Shown here one piece after another: positions 1 to 12,574 of a stretch of DNA of 64,000 nt (position 1 is the first letter of the stretch; each line of letters starts with the position of its first letter). The DNA comes from Solanum dulcamara. Lineage: Eukaryota; Streptophyta; Magnoliopsida; Solanales; Solanaceae. Location of the stretch: NCBI RefSeq assembly GCF_947179165.1, contig NC_077238.1:48154293-48218292 (forward strand), given 5' to 3'. Made by a program: the position numbers and the translations under genes. The notes below the pieces were generated by a model that was given only the letters and a program-made list of their open reading frames with translations, made no database searches and was not told where the DNA came from.

Positions 1-1190
1 AAAATCATCATTAACTTCATCATGAAAATAATCATTAGAGTAGCTCATTAACTTAATGATTCATAAGAATCCATAAACTTTGGTGAGAATTGTCCTTATC
101 ACCATCTTTAATCATAATTTGTGTGAGAATTGTCCTTATCACACCATAAGAACTTTCATCATTCAACCATGAGTCTTAACTCTTTCAATAAAGTTTTCTT
201 TTAAAAATCATTGAACTTCATAATCATAATTCATGTAAATCATCATTGAAAATAACTTCATGCATGATAATTCATAATTCAACTTAAAGTCATACAATTA
301 GTGTAGAACCATGCTTATAATAATCATTGATAACAATTAAAAAACATAATTGAAATAACCGAATGCAATTCATCAAACTAGGATTAGAAAACCAATGAAA
401 TTAAAAGATATCTTTGAGGAAAACCTTGGGAATCTATGGGTGAGAGGAACCCATGGATCAAATCCCACATACCTTGGTTAATTAACTCAAAATTTGAAGA
501 AGAACCTTATTGTTCTTGAAACTCTAGCTTGAGTTTTGTGAGAGAACCTTGAGAGAATTGTTCAATCTTGCCATAGAAAATTTTATGAGAATGATTTAGA
601 ATAGGAGGGGGATGAGAATTTTCTAAGAATGATTTAGAATAGGAGGGGATTTTGAAGGGTTGGGTAGTTATAGGCTTTGATCTTGGCCCAGAAGATGTTT
701 GGATACATTGAACCTAACTTGGGGAAAAGGCAATATTACCCCTCATTAAACTCGAAACATGACCCTACAAATTAACTTATATGAGTAGTAGATCCATTTA
801 CGAATCTTGATTCGTCTTGTAGGTTTGAGAAGACCCTAATTTCAGAGTCTCTGATTCCTTCCTATGAGTCGTAGTTATGAATATTCAACACTCTTACGGG
901 TCGTAGACCCTAGTCATCTTGTAGGCCATGAAAACCTGCATATTTCCTGAGTCTCTAAGGTTTTTCTACAAATGAATATTAGGACTCTTCAATAGGCCTA
1001 TGACTCATCCTATTGAGCCATAGTGCCTCTCTGAGATTTGGTCTTGATTAGGCTCAAGAGCTCCCTCCACGACTCATCCCTACTAGTTATATGAGTATCT
1101 ATGAGTCGTATGGGGAGTCGTAGACTTAGAGACATTCATACCTTATGAGATTTTCTTTTGTTCCAACTTTCCAACTTTTGGGGTCTTATA
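1..1190 (-). repeat. Element A 3' LTR, cut by window edge
   Basis: This stretch aligns with 9581-10750 in the same orientation. Its boundary with the internal region is a polypurine tract (minus-strand reading of 1191-1204) followed by TATAAGACCCC, a decayed form of the usual TGTAAGACC start. The U3 part holds repeated words such as GAGTCGTA and TACGACTC. Confidence 0.85.
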
Positions 1191-1515
1191 ATATCTCCCT
1201 CTTGTAAACATTCATCCTCAAATGATATTTAACTAGTATTGGAAGGAAATGGAAAGAGGACTAGCAACCCAACATGAATACCATGACACCTTAAAATGCA
1301 TAAAACTTGAGATTTTCAAGATGAACATAAAATATGACAAAAAAATCAATCTTCATGAACGTTCATGCATATGAATGACATAGGAATAACTAAATATGTA
1401 GGAGTTCAATCGATTTGAATAAGAACAACTTACTACCTTAGGCTTGATTAGAGGGAAAGAGATACGGGTATCATTTCATCATATCCGCCTCCGCTTTCCA
1501 TGTAACACTATCTAC

Positions 1516-2640
1516 TTATTGATTTCTCCACAATACTTTGACAGACGCAACCTCTTTGTTTCTTAACCTTTTTACTTTCCGATTTAAAATTTCCACTGAA
1601 ACTTCCTCATAGGTCAAATTCTCTTCAACACTCACATCATCCAATGGAACAATAGAATTTAGATCACCCATAAACTTCCTCAACATTGACACATAAAAAA
1701 TCGGATGAACCATAGCCAATTCAAATGGCAGATCTAACTCATATTCCACCTTGCCAATATGTCTCAATATCTTATAAGGTCCGAATAGGACTTTTCACGA
1801 CTTTGAGCCATCTTCAACTTGTCTCTTATGAGTCTCACCTTTTCCATAGAATCCATCACTATATTGGGACAAATCAAGTCCATCTCACCTACTTCAAACC
1901 ATCCCACTAAGGACCTACACCTTCTCCCATACAAATCTTCGAAGGGGCCATTTGGAGACTAGAGAGATAAATATTATTGTAGGCAAACTCAATAAATGGT
2001 AAATTCTCATTCCAACTTCCTTTCAAATCAATAACATATTCTCTAGAGTTTGAATAGTTCTTTCATCTTGGCTATCAGTTTGCGGGTAGAAAGTGGTACT
2101 TAGCTTGACTTTTGTACCAAGACCCTTTTGAAGCAACTTCCAACTCACGAATATATAACTTAGCATAATATTCGACACTCTAAGAAGTCTTAATAGGTAG
2201 AAAGTGAGCCGACTTAGTCATTCATTCCACAACAACCCAAATAGATTCATGTTGTTTCTTAGTAAGAGGCAAACCCATCACAAAATCCATGTTCACAGCT
2301 TCCCACTTCTAAGTAGAAATCTCAATGTCTTAAGCTAAACCTCCCGGTTTTTTTATGTTCAACCTTCACGTGTTAACAATTAACAAACCTTGCCACATAC
2401 TCCACAATGTCCTTTTCCATGCCATTCCACCAATACACTTTTCTCAAGTTATGATATATCTTGGTGGATCCCGAATGAATCAAATACCAAGAATTATGAG
2501 CCTTATTCAATATCAACTCTCTTAAACCATCAATATTAGGCACATACAAATGACCTTGATAACCAAGAACACCATCTCCCCCTTGGAAGAAAGCCTCAAT
2601 GGATTTTTTGGCAACCAACTTCTTCAATTAAACAACACTG
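1516..2640 (-). pseudogene. Element A integrase and chromodomain remnant
   Basis: This is the remnant of the enzyme that inserts retroelement cDNA. At 2627-2373 the minus strand encodes an HHCC zinc-finger region (KAHNSWYLIHSG, VYWWNGMEKDI). The core at about 2360-1770 is broken by stops, but blocks such as FEDLYGRRCRS and GWFEVGEMDL are readable near 1960-1870. At 1767-1516 is the C-terminal part, with VHPIFYVSMLRKF and the Tekay/Del chromodomain segment KRLRNKEVASVKVLWRNQ. In active relatives this domain steers integration toward chromatin marks. Frames change at least twice, so no full protein is made. Confidence 0.87.
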
Positions 2641-3600
2641 GATCATTATCTTGCTTAGCCTTGACATCTGTCACAAGAGACAATTTTGAACCATTTTGAA
2701 CAAGAATACCTCTATCATCAAAATCAACCAACTAAACACCGAAATATTCCAATCTAAACACATCCTTAACCAATTCCTTCTTACCCTCCTTTACATGTGC
2801 AACACTATTCAGGGACAATCTACTAAGTACATTGGCAACCACACTAGCCTTACCCGGATGGTACAACAAACTCATATCATAGTCCTTCAACAATTCAATC
2901 CATCTCATTTGTAGAAGGTTCAAGTCCTTTTTATTAAACACATATTGTAAACTCTTGTGATCAGTGAACACATCCACATGGACACCATAAAGATAGTGTC
3001 TCTAAATATTCAAAGAAAATACAACCGCCGCTAGTTCCAAGTCATGATTTGGATAATTCCTTTCATTCACCTTAAGTTTTCTAGAAGCATAAACTATCAC
3101 CATACTATATTGCATCAGGACAAAACCAAGAACGATCCTTGAGGCATCACAATACACAACAAAACCATTGTACCCTTCCGGTAGAGTTAAAATACAAGCG
3201 GTAGTAAGATGATCTTTCAACTCTTGGAAACTTTTGTCACAAGATTCCGACCATTGGAACTTTACTTTCTTTAGAGTCAACTTAGTCAAAGGTGACGAAA
3301 TCAATGAAAACCCTTCCATAAACCTTCTATAGTATCTGGATAGACCTAAGAAACTTCTAATATCCGAAGGGGACAACGGTCTAAGATAATTCTTCATCAC
3401 CTTCGATTTCTTTGGATCAACTCTAATTCCAACACCGGACACCAAATGACCGAGGAATGCAACCTCCCTTAGCCAAAATTTGCACTTATTGAACTTGGCC
3501 AATAATTTCTTGTTCCTTAAAGTTTGCAACACAATCCTCAAATGATTGGCATGCTCCCTCTTATTCCGAGAGTAAACCAAAATGTCATCAATGAACACAA
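2641..3600 (-). pseudogene. Element A reverse transcriptase C-terminus and RNase H
   Basis: The reading starts abruptly at 3598 with [11 protein letters not shown], which contains the FIDD form of the YxDD polymerase box. It continues through the thumb and connection ([11 protein letters not shown]) into RNase H ([24 protein letters not shown]). The fingers and first palm motifs expected before FIDD are absent: the DNA jumps from the region upstream of the polymerase (FGIDFLPN, about 3600-3625) into VFIDD. Stops separate the RNase H blocks, and the usual ADALSR is now ANVLSR. Non-functional. Confidence 0.87.
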
Positions 3601-4333
3601 TTATTAGGAAGGAAGTCTATACCAAAATCAATTTCCCCTTTGGAAGGAACACCGGGTAGATCATTAGAAAACACGTCCATAAATTCATTAACAATAGGGA
3701 CCAACTCTAGAGTAAGGGCTTCAAAATTACTATCCCTAACCCTCACAATATGGCAAATGCAACCCTTGAAAATCATTTTTTAAGCTTTAAGGAATGAGAT
3801 GAATTGACCCTTAAACATAGAATTACTACCCTTCCATTTTAAGACCGGCTCATTAGAGACGGGTTCTACAATCAATAGAAGCATAGCATATAGCCAATCC
3901 ATACCAAGGATAGCATCAAAATCGTTCATATCAATCTCAAATAGATCACATAAGGTAACTATATGGAAAACTAAAACTGGATAATTTCTATAGACCTTCT
4001 TAGCAACAACTGAATCACCTATAGGAGTACAAACGGAAAAAGTCTCAAACAATATTTTGGGTCTAAAATCAAATCTCATGGACACATAAGGAGTAACAAA
4101 GGACAAATTTGTACCCGGATCAAGTAAGGCATAAACATAAATTGAAAGACCCGTAACATACCAATGACAATATCGGGAATCTCCTTCACCTCTTGCCTAG
4201 CATGAAGAGCATAGAACCAGTTATTGCATTGACCACGCGTTGGTTGAGCTTGGAAACCTTGTTAAAATTGGCCTCTATGAGCAAATTGGCCTTGAGGACG
4301 ACCATCCTTAACCCTATAGTCCTTGGCATGATG
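3588..4333 (-). pseudogene. Element A protease and start of reverse transcriptase
   Basis: The minus strand encodes a retropepsin-like protease remnant with SFVTPYVSMRF and FDAILGMDWL, followed by a linker ([11 protein letters not shown]) and the segment before the polymerase ([26 protein letters not shown]). The DSG/DPGT region at about 4140-4110 is frame-shifted. At 4333 the reading is cut by the nested solo LTR; on the far side it continues into the gag zinc knuckle. Confidence 0.82.
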
Positions 4334-7300
4334 TGTCATAACCCAACTTTGTAGGCCTTGACTGGTGCCCAATTTGGGCTCTCATACGTACCCTTAGCCC
4401 CACTAAGTATGTTAGTAGAATAAACAAATGCAGATATCAAAAGAGATCACTAGAGAGTGCACAAAAATTAACGTAGCACACGAAGGCCGTTAAGGCCGTC
4501 ACTGAACACAAAGCCTAAAACACATACAGAACCCACCACACAAGTCTACAGAGCTCTACAGAATGATAGACTAGTCATATGATGGGACAGGGTCCTGTCG
4601 TACCCTTAACCAACATGTATAAATATACAACAGAAAAATTAGTATAAAAATAGGGCTCCGGACAAAGGAGCACTGCCAACAATAGGGTGGATGTCCTAAG
4701 CAAGCGGATCAGCAAACCGAGCATTTGTACCTGCGGGCATATAACGCAGCCCCCAAAGAAAGAGGGTCAGTACGGAAAATATTCCGAATATGTAAAGCAA
4801 GGGCTGTAATAAATAAAGTCATCACCAGAACAGAGCGTGCAAAACAAAGGTGAAATATCCAAAAATATCAAAATGCTTTTTACAACCTCTGATAATGCAA
4901 GAAGAAAAACATATGCCATATCCGGCCCCATTATGGGACTCAGTGAACAAAATGTGGTCGTCATCCCGTCACTAGCACCACAGCACAACATACATCCAGA
5001 GTAGGGAATATCTCCGTAACAAATCATATCATATTATATCATATCATCAGCATACGTGTACATGGCACAACATAACTCCATAAACCCATGTACAGGGTAT
5101 ACCTGCCCCCTCAATTCAGGGCACGACAAATAATGCAGAGAGGTACGCACAATAACAAACCTGGCTCGGGCTTAGTAAAAGAAGCATTGAGGCATCCACT
5201 AGTGGAGTAGTGAGAAACTAGATGCAATTTAAATCATATTTGAGACTCGATGGGGTACTTAAAATGAGCTATCATTCAAAAATCAAGACAAGAGTCATAT
5301 CAAGTACCTTTTAAAAGCTACTATGGGTTATATCAAAATAGAACTTTTGGAATCATATATACATATCAAGGCATAACAAAATATCTTTTGGAAGTCCAGA
5401 AATTGGCCATCCTAGCGGCTCTATGAATAGGAACTTTTTTGGAATCATATAAAAGTCATATACTTGTTTCATACAAACCATGCTAAAAAGGAAGATTAGC
5501 TTTATATACTTACGTCAAAACATGCCAAGAGAAAGAATAAGCTTATGTACTTCATCTATTTATTTCATAAAGATCATGCCCAAAAAGAAAGAAAGATTAG
5601 CTTTACCTACTTGTGCCCAAAACATGCCAAAAGAAAGTATTAGCTTTACATACTTGTTCCCAAAACATGCCAAAAGAAAGTATTAGCTTTACATACGTCT
5701 TACGGATTACTCTTAACACGTTCGCCTCATCGTCTCTTGAACCTATTTAACATGAAAGTAATACTATGGTTAATGACCTTTCACTTTCTAATTCCAACTC
5801 TACAACCAAGTCTCCATAGAGGTCATTTCCTTATCCATTTCCCTCGACTAGTTCATTACTAGTTCCTAAGTTATCAAAAATTCGATAGTATCTTCCCTAT
5901 AACTTCAACATCCCCGAGATTTCCACTCAGCCACCATGTCAACAATCATACCAACAACAAAAACTAGCAGAATATATACAAGTAAATCACTTCAAAATTA
6001 CTCAATACAACTCCAAACTACTAGCTCAAAACTACGATATCAAAATAGAGTTTTTATATCTTTATTTCATAAAATCTTTAACCATACCAAATAGAGGGTC
6101 ATGTGGCTGCAACCAGAAGCATCCATACCCTTTTTAAAAAACTTTAAAGCCCTGAAACACGTAACCCAACCAACTGCACCCGCAGCACCACAATGACAAT
6201 TCACTACTCGACTTCGATTTAGCTATAACCACTTCAATTTATTTTGTTTTAAACGTCAATCAACCTTATGAAATTTTTACAATTACCTTATTTAAGACAT
6301 GTAATATACCTCATATCAACATCATAAACTCCAATTTTGAAAGAGAAAACTTTACCTTACCCGAAACTCGCCAAAACTTACCGGAACTCGCCTTGGAATT
6401 TCTTTTAGCGCAGCTGAAACTTTGGGTTATTTGTTAATGTTTTGGTGCTTCTCGACACCATAAATTTATACTACTAAAAACTTCATACCTTCATGGTATA
6501 CTCCGTATAATTAATTTATGGAACGAAATCAGAGAACTTACCTTTTTCTTCTCCCAAAACCGTAGCTCTTTGTTCTCTCTTGCTTAAGTTTCTCTTCTCT
6601 TCTTTTTGTCTAGAACTTTCTTGGAGATAATATGACTTATGAAATAAGGATGGAAATAAAAAGTCATAAACATACATATATAGACTACTCTAAGGGGTGA
6701 CACATGTCAACCCCTAAGTGGTGACACATGTCAAGCCCTAAGTGGTGACACATGTCAAGCCCTCATTGGGCCAGCGCATCACCTCCTCTAAATCGGGGCT
6801 GCCATGTGGCATGTAGGTCCCACCCCTTGATCCATCTGCTGCCACGTATCACTCTCTCATATTGCCACATGGCACTCTCCCATGCTGCACGTGTCACCTT
6901 CTTTTCCCCCTCATGGGTTCGTAATCTCGTCTTTTTTTTACGAATCTATGTAATCCTTACTACATAAGTTTGGTATGTACTCAAGTAGCTTAAGTATGTA
7001 AAATATCCCAAGTAATAGATTTCACAAGTAAGTCGAGTCCTACGACTTACTACTTGACCTCCAACTCCTCTTTTTTTTTCCTTTGTTCTTCTCCTTTGTC
7101 AATTTCTCTTGGAGGTTCTAGAGGTTTATGACTAAGTGCCCCTTTTTATTCATTCATCACATGGATGAATGACTTGGGCTTGGGTCTTTTGTTTGGGCCT
7201 TTCTTGTTTTGTTTTTTTTATTCTTTCAAGCCCAATCACTTAGTCCATAGGTTTTCATGAAATTAAGTTTTTTTTTGAAATTCTCATTTTGCTCTTGGCC

Positions 7301-7431
7301 TTTTACAATATTTCCACATCCAAAATTTTCATAACCAACTTATGTATCAAACAAGATCAAAACATAGCATTATCCTTAACTTGTTACAATTATCCCAAAA
7401 TGTCCAAATGTGCAAAATACGGGTCATAACA
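4334..7431. mobile_element. 3.1-kb solo LTR nested in element A gag
   Basis: The insert begins TGTCATAACCC and ends GGGTCATAACA, an imperfect TG...CA inverted terminus. It is bounded by identical 5-bp direct repeats TGATG at 4329-4333 and 7432-7436. Removing the insert and one TGATG restores the gag reading across the second zinc knuckle. No primer site, polypurine tract or coding domain is recognisable inside, which suits a solo LTR left by recombination between two LTRs. The size fits long-LTR Ty3 families; transcriptional direction is not certain. Internal copies of CCAAAACATGCCAAAAGAAAG occur at 5515-5690, and GTGACACATGTCAA repeats at 6697-6760. Confidence 0.85.
5480..5700. repeat. Degenerate short tandem repeat inside solo LTR
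   Basis: The words AACATGCCAAAAGAAAG and ATTAGCTTTACATAC recur four to five times with spacing of about 45-55 bp. A neighbouring set of GGTGACACATGTCAA repeats lies at 6697-6760. Both belong to the LTR and are not genes. Confidence 0.7.
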
Positions 7432-7436
7432 TGATG

Positions 7437-8442
7437 AACCGACTTTACACATCAATAACACACATTCAAACCTGCTAGACACTCTCCCTTGTGGTTCTTT
7501 CCACACTTCTTGCATACAGGGGTAACTTGGCCAATTGGGGCACCTCCTTGAGGCTTAGGTTTGGGCCCCCTATCTTAGTCAATCCTTGGAGTAGTAGCAT
7601 TTGAAGAACCTTGACCGGAATACCTTTGGAAAAAATGAGGATGCCCACCACTTCCTCACCTAGCATAAGAGGAATCACCACCATCGGTCTTTGGCCTTTT
7701 GGACTCCCTAGTTTTCTCCCTTAGCTTCTCATCCTCTATTTGTTCTGCATGGATCATAAGTTTAGAGATGTCCATTTACTAAATCAACATAGCCGTCTTG
7801 CATTCCTTAGAAACCAAATTTGACACTCCCAAAATGAACTTGCTCATACGAGCTCTCGAGTCGGCAACCATGAATGGAACATACTTTGATAATTGGGCGA
7901 ACTTGAGGGCATACTCCCTCACACTCATACTTCTTTACTAAAGATTGATGAACTCTTGTATCTTGGCCTCCACTCAACTCCAATGGGAAAAAGTGATCAA
8001 CAAACACTCCTTTGAATTCTTACCAAGTCACGGGATCCGCCTCCCTATGCCTCTTACTCTTCCATTGGTCAAACCAAATCCTAGCCACACCTTTTAATTG
8101 ATAAGTAGCCAACTCCAACCTCTCAATCGGGCTAATCACCATAATCTCCACAATCTTGTGGATAGTCTCAACAAACTCTTGTGGATTCTCCTCTACCTTG
8201 GAACCCTAGAACACTAGAGAATTCATCCTTATGAAGTCACAAACCCTTGTTGCCATTGTACCCATATTTGGGTTCACGGAAGAAACCACCTCACAATTGT
8301 CTTATGCCAACACGGCCTGAGAAATCACTTGAATGACCACTCGGAACTCGGCATTAGTTACTTGGTCATTTAAGAGATTATTTGGATCTTGTTTCTCCTC
8401 TTCGACCATATTCCTTCGAATGGGGTATCTTCATGGTGGCAT
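7437..8442 (-). pseudogene. Element A gag (nucleocapsid) remnant
   Basis: The likely start is the ATG at 8442-8440. The opening reads MPP, stop, RYPIRRNMVEEE; the stop is TGA where related elements carry CGA (Arg). The following frame gives NAEFRVVIQVISQAVLA, typical of Tekay-clade Gag N-termini. The C-terminus holds a zinc knuckle, CKKCGKNHKGEC, at about 7505-7470, followed by a decayed second cysteine cluster that is cut by the nested solo LTR. Gag would package element RNA into virus-like particles. Several stops and at least one frame change are present. Confidence 0.83.
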
Positions 8443-8643
8443 TTTCTGAAAATTACAAAGAACAAGTGTTAAAGGGAAAGACTTAGAGTACCACTCTACC
8501 GCACGACAAAGATCATGAAAGAAGTCAGATTTTCCTAAGATGCCTCATAGCCTCCTATTCATAGATGTGGCGCGCTTCATACCGATGAACAAGACTCTAT
8601 TTGACACAGCATGTTAGACACCCTAGGACCTCCTAAACCATGT

Positions 8644-8655
8644 GCTTTGATAACA
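8644..8655 (-). other. Element A primer-binding site
   Basis: The minus strand reads TGTTATCAAAGC, a decayed match to TGGTATCAGAGC, which is complementary to initiator-Met tRNA. It lies 4 bp inside the 5' LTR end, the normal position, and fixes the element's direction. Confidence 0.8.
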
Positions 8656-8659
8656 AGTT

Positions 8660-10750
8660 TGTTATAACCCTAAGCTAGGTCCTAGATGTGACATAGCGAT
8701 CTGGAACTCGAAGGACCCCAACCAAGACATCTTAGCATACATCACAAATATAATGTAAATAAACATAATAAGTGGAAGAATCAACTCAAAATAGAAGTCA
8801 AAGAGGAAGTAAACCTAACTCAAATGTCTAACATGGAATACATCAACTTTTAACGTCTAAACATGCCACTGTACTAGACTTAATGTGGGCTTTATGACAA
8901 GCTCCTAGCTCACCCGAATCATAAGAGAAAATCAAGCAACAATATAAAAGAAAAGTCATGTCATCATTAAATGAGGACTCACCAGCTCTTGAGAAAACTT
9001 AAACCAACTCTAGCCACGAATGTGAGGAGCGTAAGTATTGTTCATCCCTACATTATGAGACAATGTAGGTGAAATATGCGTTAGTACATAGAATGTACTA
9101 TGTATGTAAGATATGCATGAACAAATGATAGAACATGAGAAATATGACATAAGATGCATGACCAACATAAATAAGCATAAGTAAGGCTTAAAAATCATTT
9201 GAAATCACATGAAAACTTATGGTCAATGCATCATTAAACTTCATAGTAAAACTTACATCTTTTCATACAACTTGTGTGGGATAAGACATTTAACCAACAT
9301 CTAAGACCATGCAAGCTATAACATGAAATCTAATGTAACTCCCACATCGAGAAGAGAGAGGCTACTTACCAAGATAGACTCTGTAAGAATAATTTTAACA
9401 TCATGAGATATATGTGGATCCACTAGCTAAGCCATAAGGCAACCTATGGGGGCAATATAGTTTGGGACTTTAGGTTTCTACTAGAATTCCCTTGGGTAAC
9501 TAACTACATTACCGAACCGAACGCCACCTAAAAGTCCTCGGTGCTTAGTTAATATCCCAATGGAATTCTTTAAAATATTAAAACATCACCATTAACTTCA
9601 TCATGAAAATAATCATTAGATTTGCTCATTAACTTTAGTGATTCATAAGAATCATTAAAGTTTGGTGAGAATTGTCCTTATCACCATCTTTAATCATCAT
9701 TTGAGTGAGAATTTTCCTTATCACAGCATAATAACTTTCTTGGATCATCATTATAACTTTCATCATTCAATCATGAGTCTCAACTCTTTCATAAAAGCTT
9801 CCTTTTGAAAATCATTGAACTTCATAATAATCATAATTCATGTAAATCATCATTAAAAATTGCTTCATGCATGGACATTCATAATTCAACTTGAAATCAT
9901 GCAATTAATATAGAATCATTCTTATAATGATCATTGATAACAATTAAAAATGTAATTGAAACAATCCAATGCAATTTATCAAACTAGAGTTACAAAACCA
10001 ATGAAATTAAAAGAGATCTTTGAGGAAAACCTTGGGACTCCATGGGTGAAAGGAACCCATGGATCAAATACCACATACCTTGGTGAATTAACTCAGAATT
10101 TGAAGAAGAACCTTGTTGTTCTTGAAACCCTATCTTGAGTTTTGTGAGAGAACCTTGAGAGACCCTTAGAGTATTTTGTGAGAATGATTTAGAATAGGAG
10201 GGGGATTTTGAAGCGTTGGGTAGTTATAGGCTTTGAACTTGGCCCAGAATATGTCTAGATACATTGAACCTAACTTGGGAAAACGATAATATTACCCCTC
10301 ATTAAACTCAAATTTGACCTTACGAATTGACTCATACGAGTCGTAGATCCCTTTACGACTCATCATCTTGATTCGTTCTGCAGGTCTAAGAAGACCCTAA
10401 TTTCAGAGCCTTTGATTCCTTCCTATGAGTCATGGTTATGACTCGTCAACACTCTTACGGTTCATAGACCCTAGTCATCCTGCAGGCCCTAAAAACCTGC
10501 ATATTTCCTGAGTCTTTGAAGTTTCTCTACGAATGAATATTAGGACTTGTCAATAGGCCTACGAATTGTCCTGTTGAGTCATAGGGCCTCTATGAGATTT
10601 GGTCCTGAATAGGCTTAAGAGCTCTCTGTATGATTCATCCCCACGTGTCATAGGAGTATGTACGAGTCGTATGGGGAGTCGTAGACACAGATACAGTCAT
10701 ACCTTATGAGATTTTCTTTCGTTCCAACTTTCCAATTTCTGGGCTCTTAA
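8660..10750 (-). repeat. Element A 5' LTR
   Basis: This LTR of about 2.1 kb ends in TTATAACA next to the primer site and starts in a decayed TTAAGAGCCC near 10750. U3 (about 10300-10740) is rich in the palindromic word TACGAGTCGTA and its variants. The R/U5 part has the family signature GTAGCCTCTCTCTTCTC (minus strand, about 9345-9365). Confidence 0.85.
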
Positions 10751-12151
10751 AAAAATCATGCCTAACTCAGAAAATATCAATACTTACGATTTAATATGAT
10801 ATATGGACCCATGCATTATGTTATGAATTTCAAGTATAAACTATGGATTTACAATCATGAATTTGATGAAGCATTATGTATGATTTACGAAAATTATGAC
10901 CTATGATTCAAGTATGTTTTCAAGCAGGTAACCATGAACTATGAAAGATTTTCTCACGATATGAAAGAACTCATGATTTAGATGCTTAGAAAGGTAATTG
11001 TCTATATGTTAATGTTATGATTATGTTTTCAAGGAGCTATTCTTATGATGTATTTTATGACATGGATTGGTTGAGTATTGCATTTTCTAATGATTATAAT
11101 TTATGTATTCCGTTGGGATTAACTTAGCAATGTGAGAACTTTGTAGTAGGGACTTGGTAAGAGAGTCCCTAGTAGCAACCCCTAGTTCCAAACTACTACC
11201 CCTGTAGGTGCCTTAATGGCCTAGCTAGTGGATCTACATATAGCTCATGTTCATGTTTATACATATTCTACCTTAGCAAGTAGCCTCTCTCTTCTCGGTG
11301 TGGGAGTTACATCGGATTTCATGTTATAGCTCACATGGTCCTAAATGTTGGTTAAAGTTAATATCCCATATATGTATATATATATATATATTCTTATAAG
11401 TCCTCAAATGATGTTTTATGATGCATTGACCTTATTAAATATTTTCAAGTGTTTTCAAGCTTTATTTCATGCTTTCAAGATATCCCATATCTAAATGTTG
11501 GTTAAAGTTAATATCCCATATATATATATATATATATATATATTCTTATAAGTCCTCAAATGATGTTTTATGATGCATTGACCTTATTAAATATTTTCAA
11601 GTGTTTTCAAGCTTTATTTCATGCTTTCAAGATATTGGGTCATCCATCACATGTTCATATTAATTATGTTCGATTATTCTTGTTCATGCATATTTCTCAC
11701 TACTTAGTACATTTCATGTACTAACACATACATTTGCCTACATTGTATCATAATGTAGGGCTCAACGATCATCCTAAACATCCCATTCATGGCTAGATTT
11801 TGAGTTACTATCTACTTGTTGGTGAGTCGTCATGCTCCGAGGATGAAACATTTATGATTTCCTTTATGTTCATTCTTTAGTTCTTCCTTTTTATTTGGTG
11901 AGCTAGTAGCTTGTCCTATGCCATGTCTAGACTAGTAGAGACATGTTAGATTGTTATGTCTATGTTGTCCCGTCTATTCGGAGTTTAGCTTGATTTTTCT
12001 TATATCGAGATTTTCATGATGTATTTATGATTATCTCTTGATGTTGTCTTATTTACTTTATGTATGCTCATTTATGATATGCTAAGAGGCTTGGTTGGAG
12101 TCTCTATCCTAATTGTCGTGTCACGTCTAGGGCCTAGCTTGGGTCGTGACA
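10751..12151 (+). repeat. LTR fragment G, same family as A, opposite direction
   Basis: The fragment carries AGTAGCCTCTCTCTTCTCGG and ends CTTGGGTCGTGACA at 12151, matching the reverse complement of the A LTR. No primer site follows, so it is a 3' or solo LTR. Its 5' part is missing: it starts directly at the A junction, as expected if A inserted into it. It contains the 150-bp tandem duplication listed separately. Confidence 0.8.
11341..11640. repeat. 150-bp tandem duplication in LTR G
   Basis: Two nearly identical copies start at 11341 and 11491 (CTAAATGTTGGTTAAAG). They differ mainly in the length of an internal (TA)n run. The near identity indicates a recent local duplication. Confidence 0.92.
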
Positions 12152-12299
12152 ATTTTAGGAATCAATATTATAAAGATAATTAAACAGTAATTTGAGAATT
12201 TTTTTTAGTAATTTATAATTTTATCTATTGTAGCATCATTTAGTGAAGAACTAAAAGTTCAATCAACATTTCTAAGAGTCTTTAAATGGAATATATATA

Positions 12300-12488
12300 T
12301 ACAGAGGGTTGTTCATGGTTATGGTTAAAAAATCAATCTAAATCGTAATTCGAATCATAACTATTAAAAAATCGATATTTGATTTGGTTTGGTTTGGTTA
12401 GGTTTGATTTTAAATTTTGAAAACCGATACTATTTGATTTGATTTTGATTTTACTAAAAATTTATAAAAATAACCAAATCGAACCGAG

Positions 12489-12490
<2 letters not shown>
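12300..12490. repeat. GGTTTGGTTCGGTTTT-type dispersed repeat
   Basis: The stretch is dominated by TTTGGTTTGGTTTGG, AAACCGAT and ACCAAATCGAACCGA. A related stretch lies at about 35250-35412. These low-complexity fragments are common in plant DNA and I cannot assign them to a class. Confidence 0.55.

Positions 12491-12492
<2 letters not shown>

Positions 12493-12570
<78 letters not shown>
12493..12570. repeat. Compound microsatellite (TA)n(GA)n
   Basis: About 26 TA units (12493-12544) are followed directly by 13 GA units (12545-12570). It abuts the left arm of the foldback element. Confidence 0.97.

Positions 12571-12574
<4 letters not shown>

Larger units (their letters stand above)
1..10750 (-). 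mobile_element. Element A: decayed Tekay/Del-type Ty3 (chromovirus) retrotransposon
   Basis: The order read on the minus strand is 5' LTR (10750-8660), tRNA-iMet-type primer site, gag, protease, reverse transcriptase, RNase H, integrase, chromodomain and 3' LTR (1190 to beyond the left edge). The two LTRs are clearly homologous over their shared part (1-1190 matches about 9581-10750) but differ at many bases, which suggests an old insertion. A 3.1-kb solo LTR splits gag, and about 130 residues of the reverse transcriptase are missing near 3600. Stops and frameshifts occur in every domain, so this copy cannot be autonomous. The clade call rests on the C-terminal chromodomain motif and integrase style. 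Confidence 0.9.
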
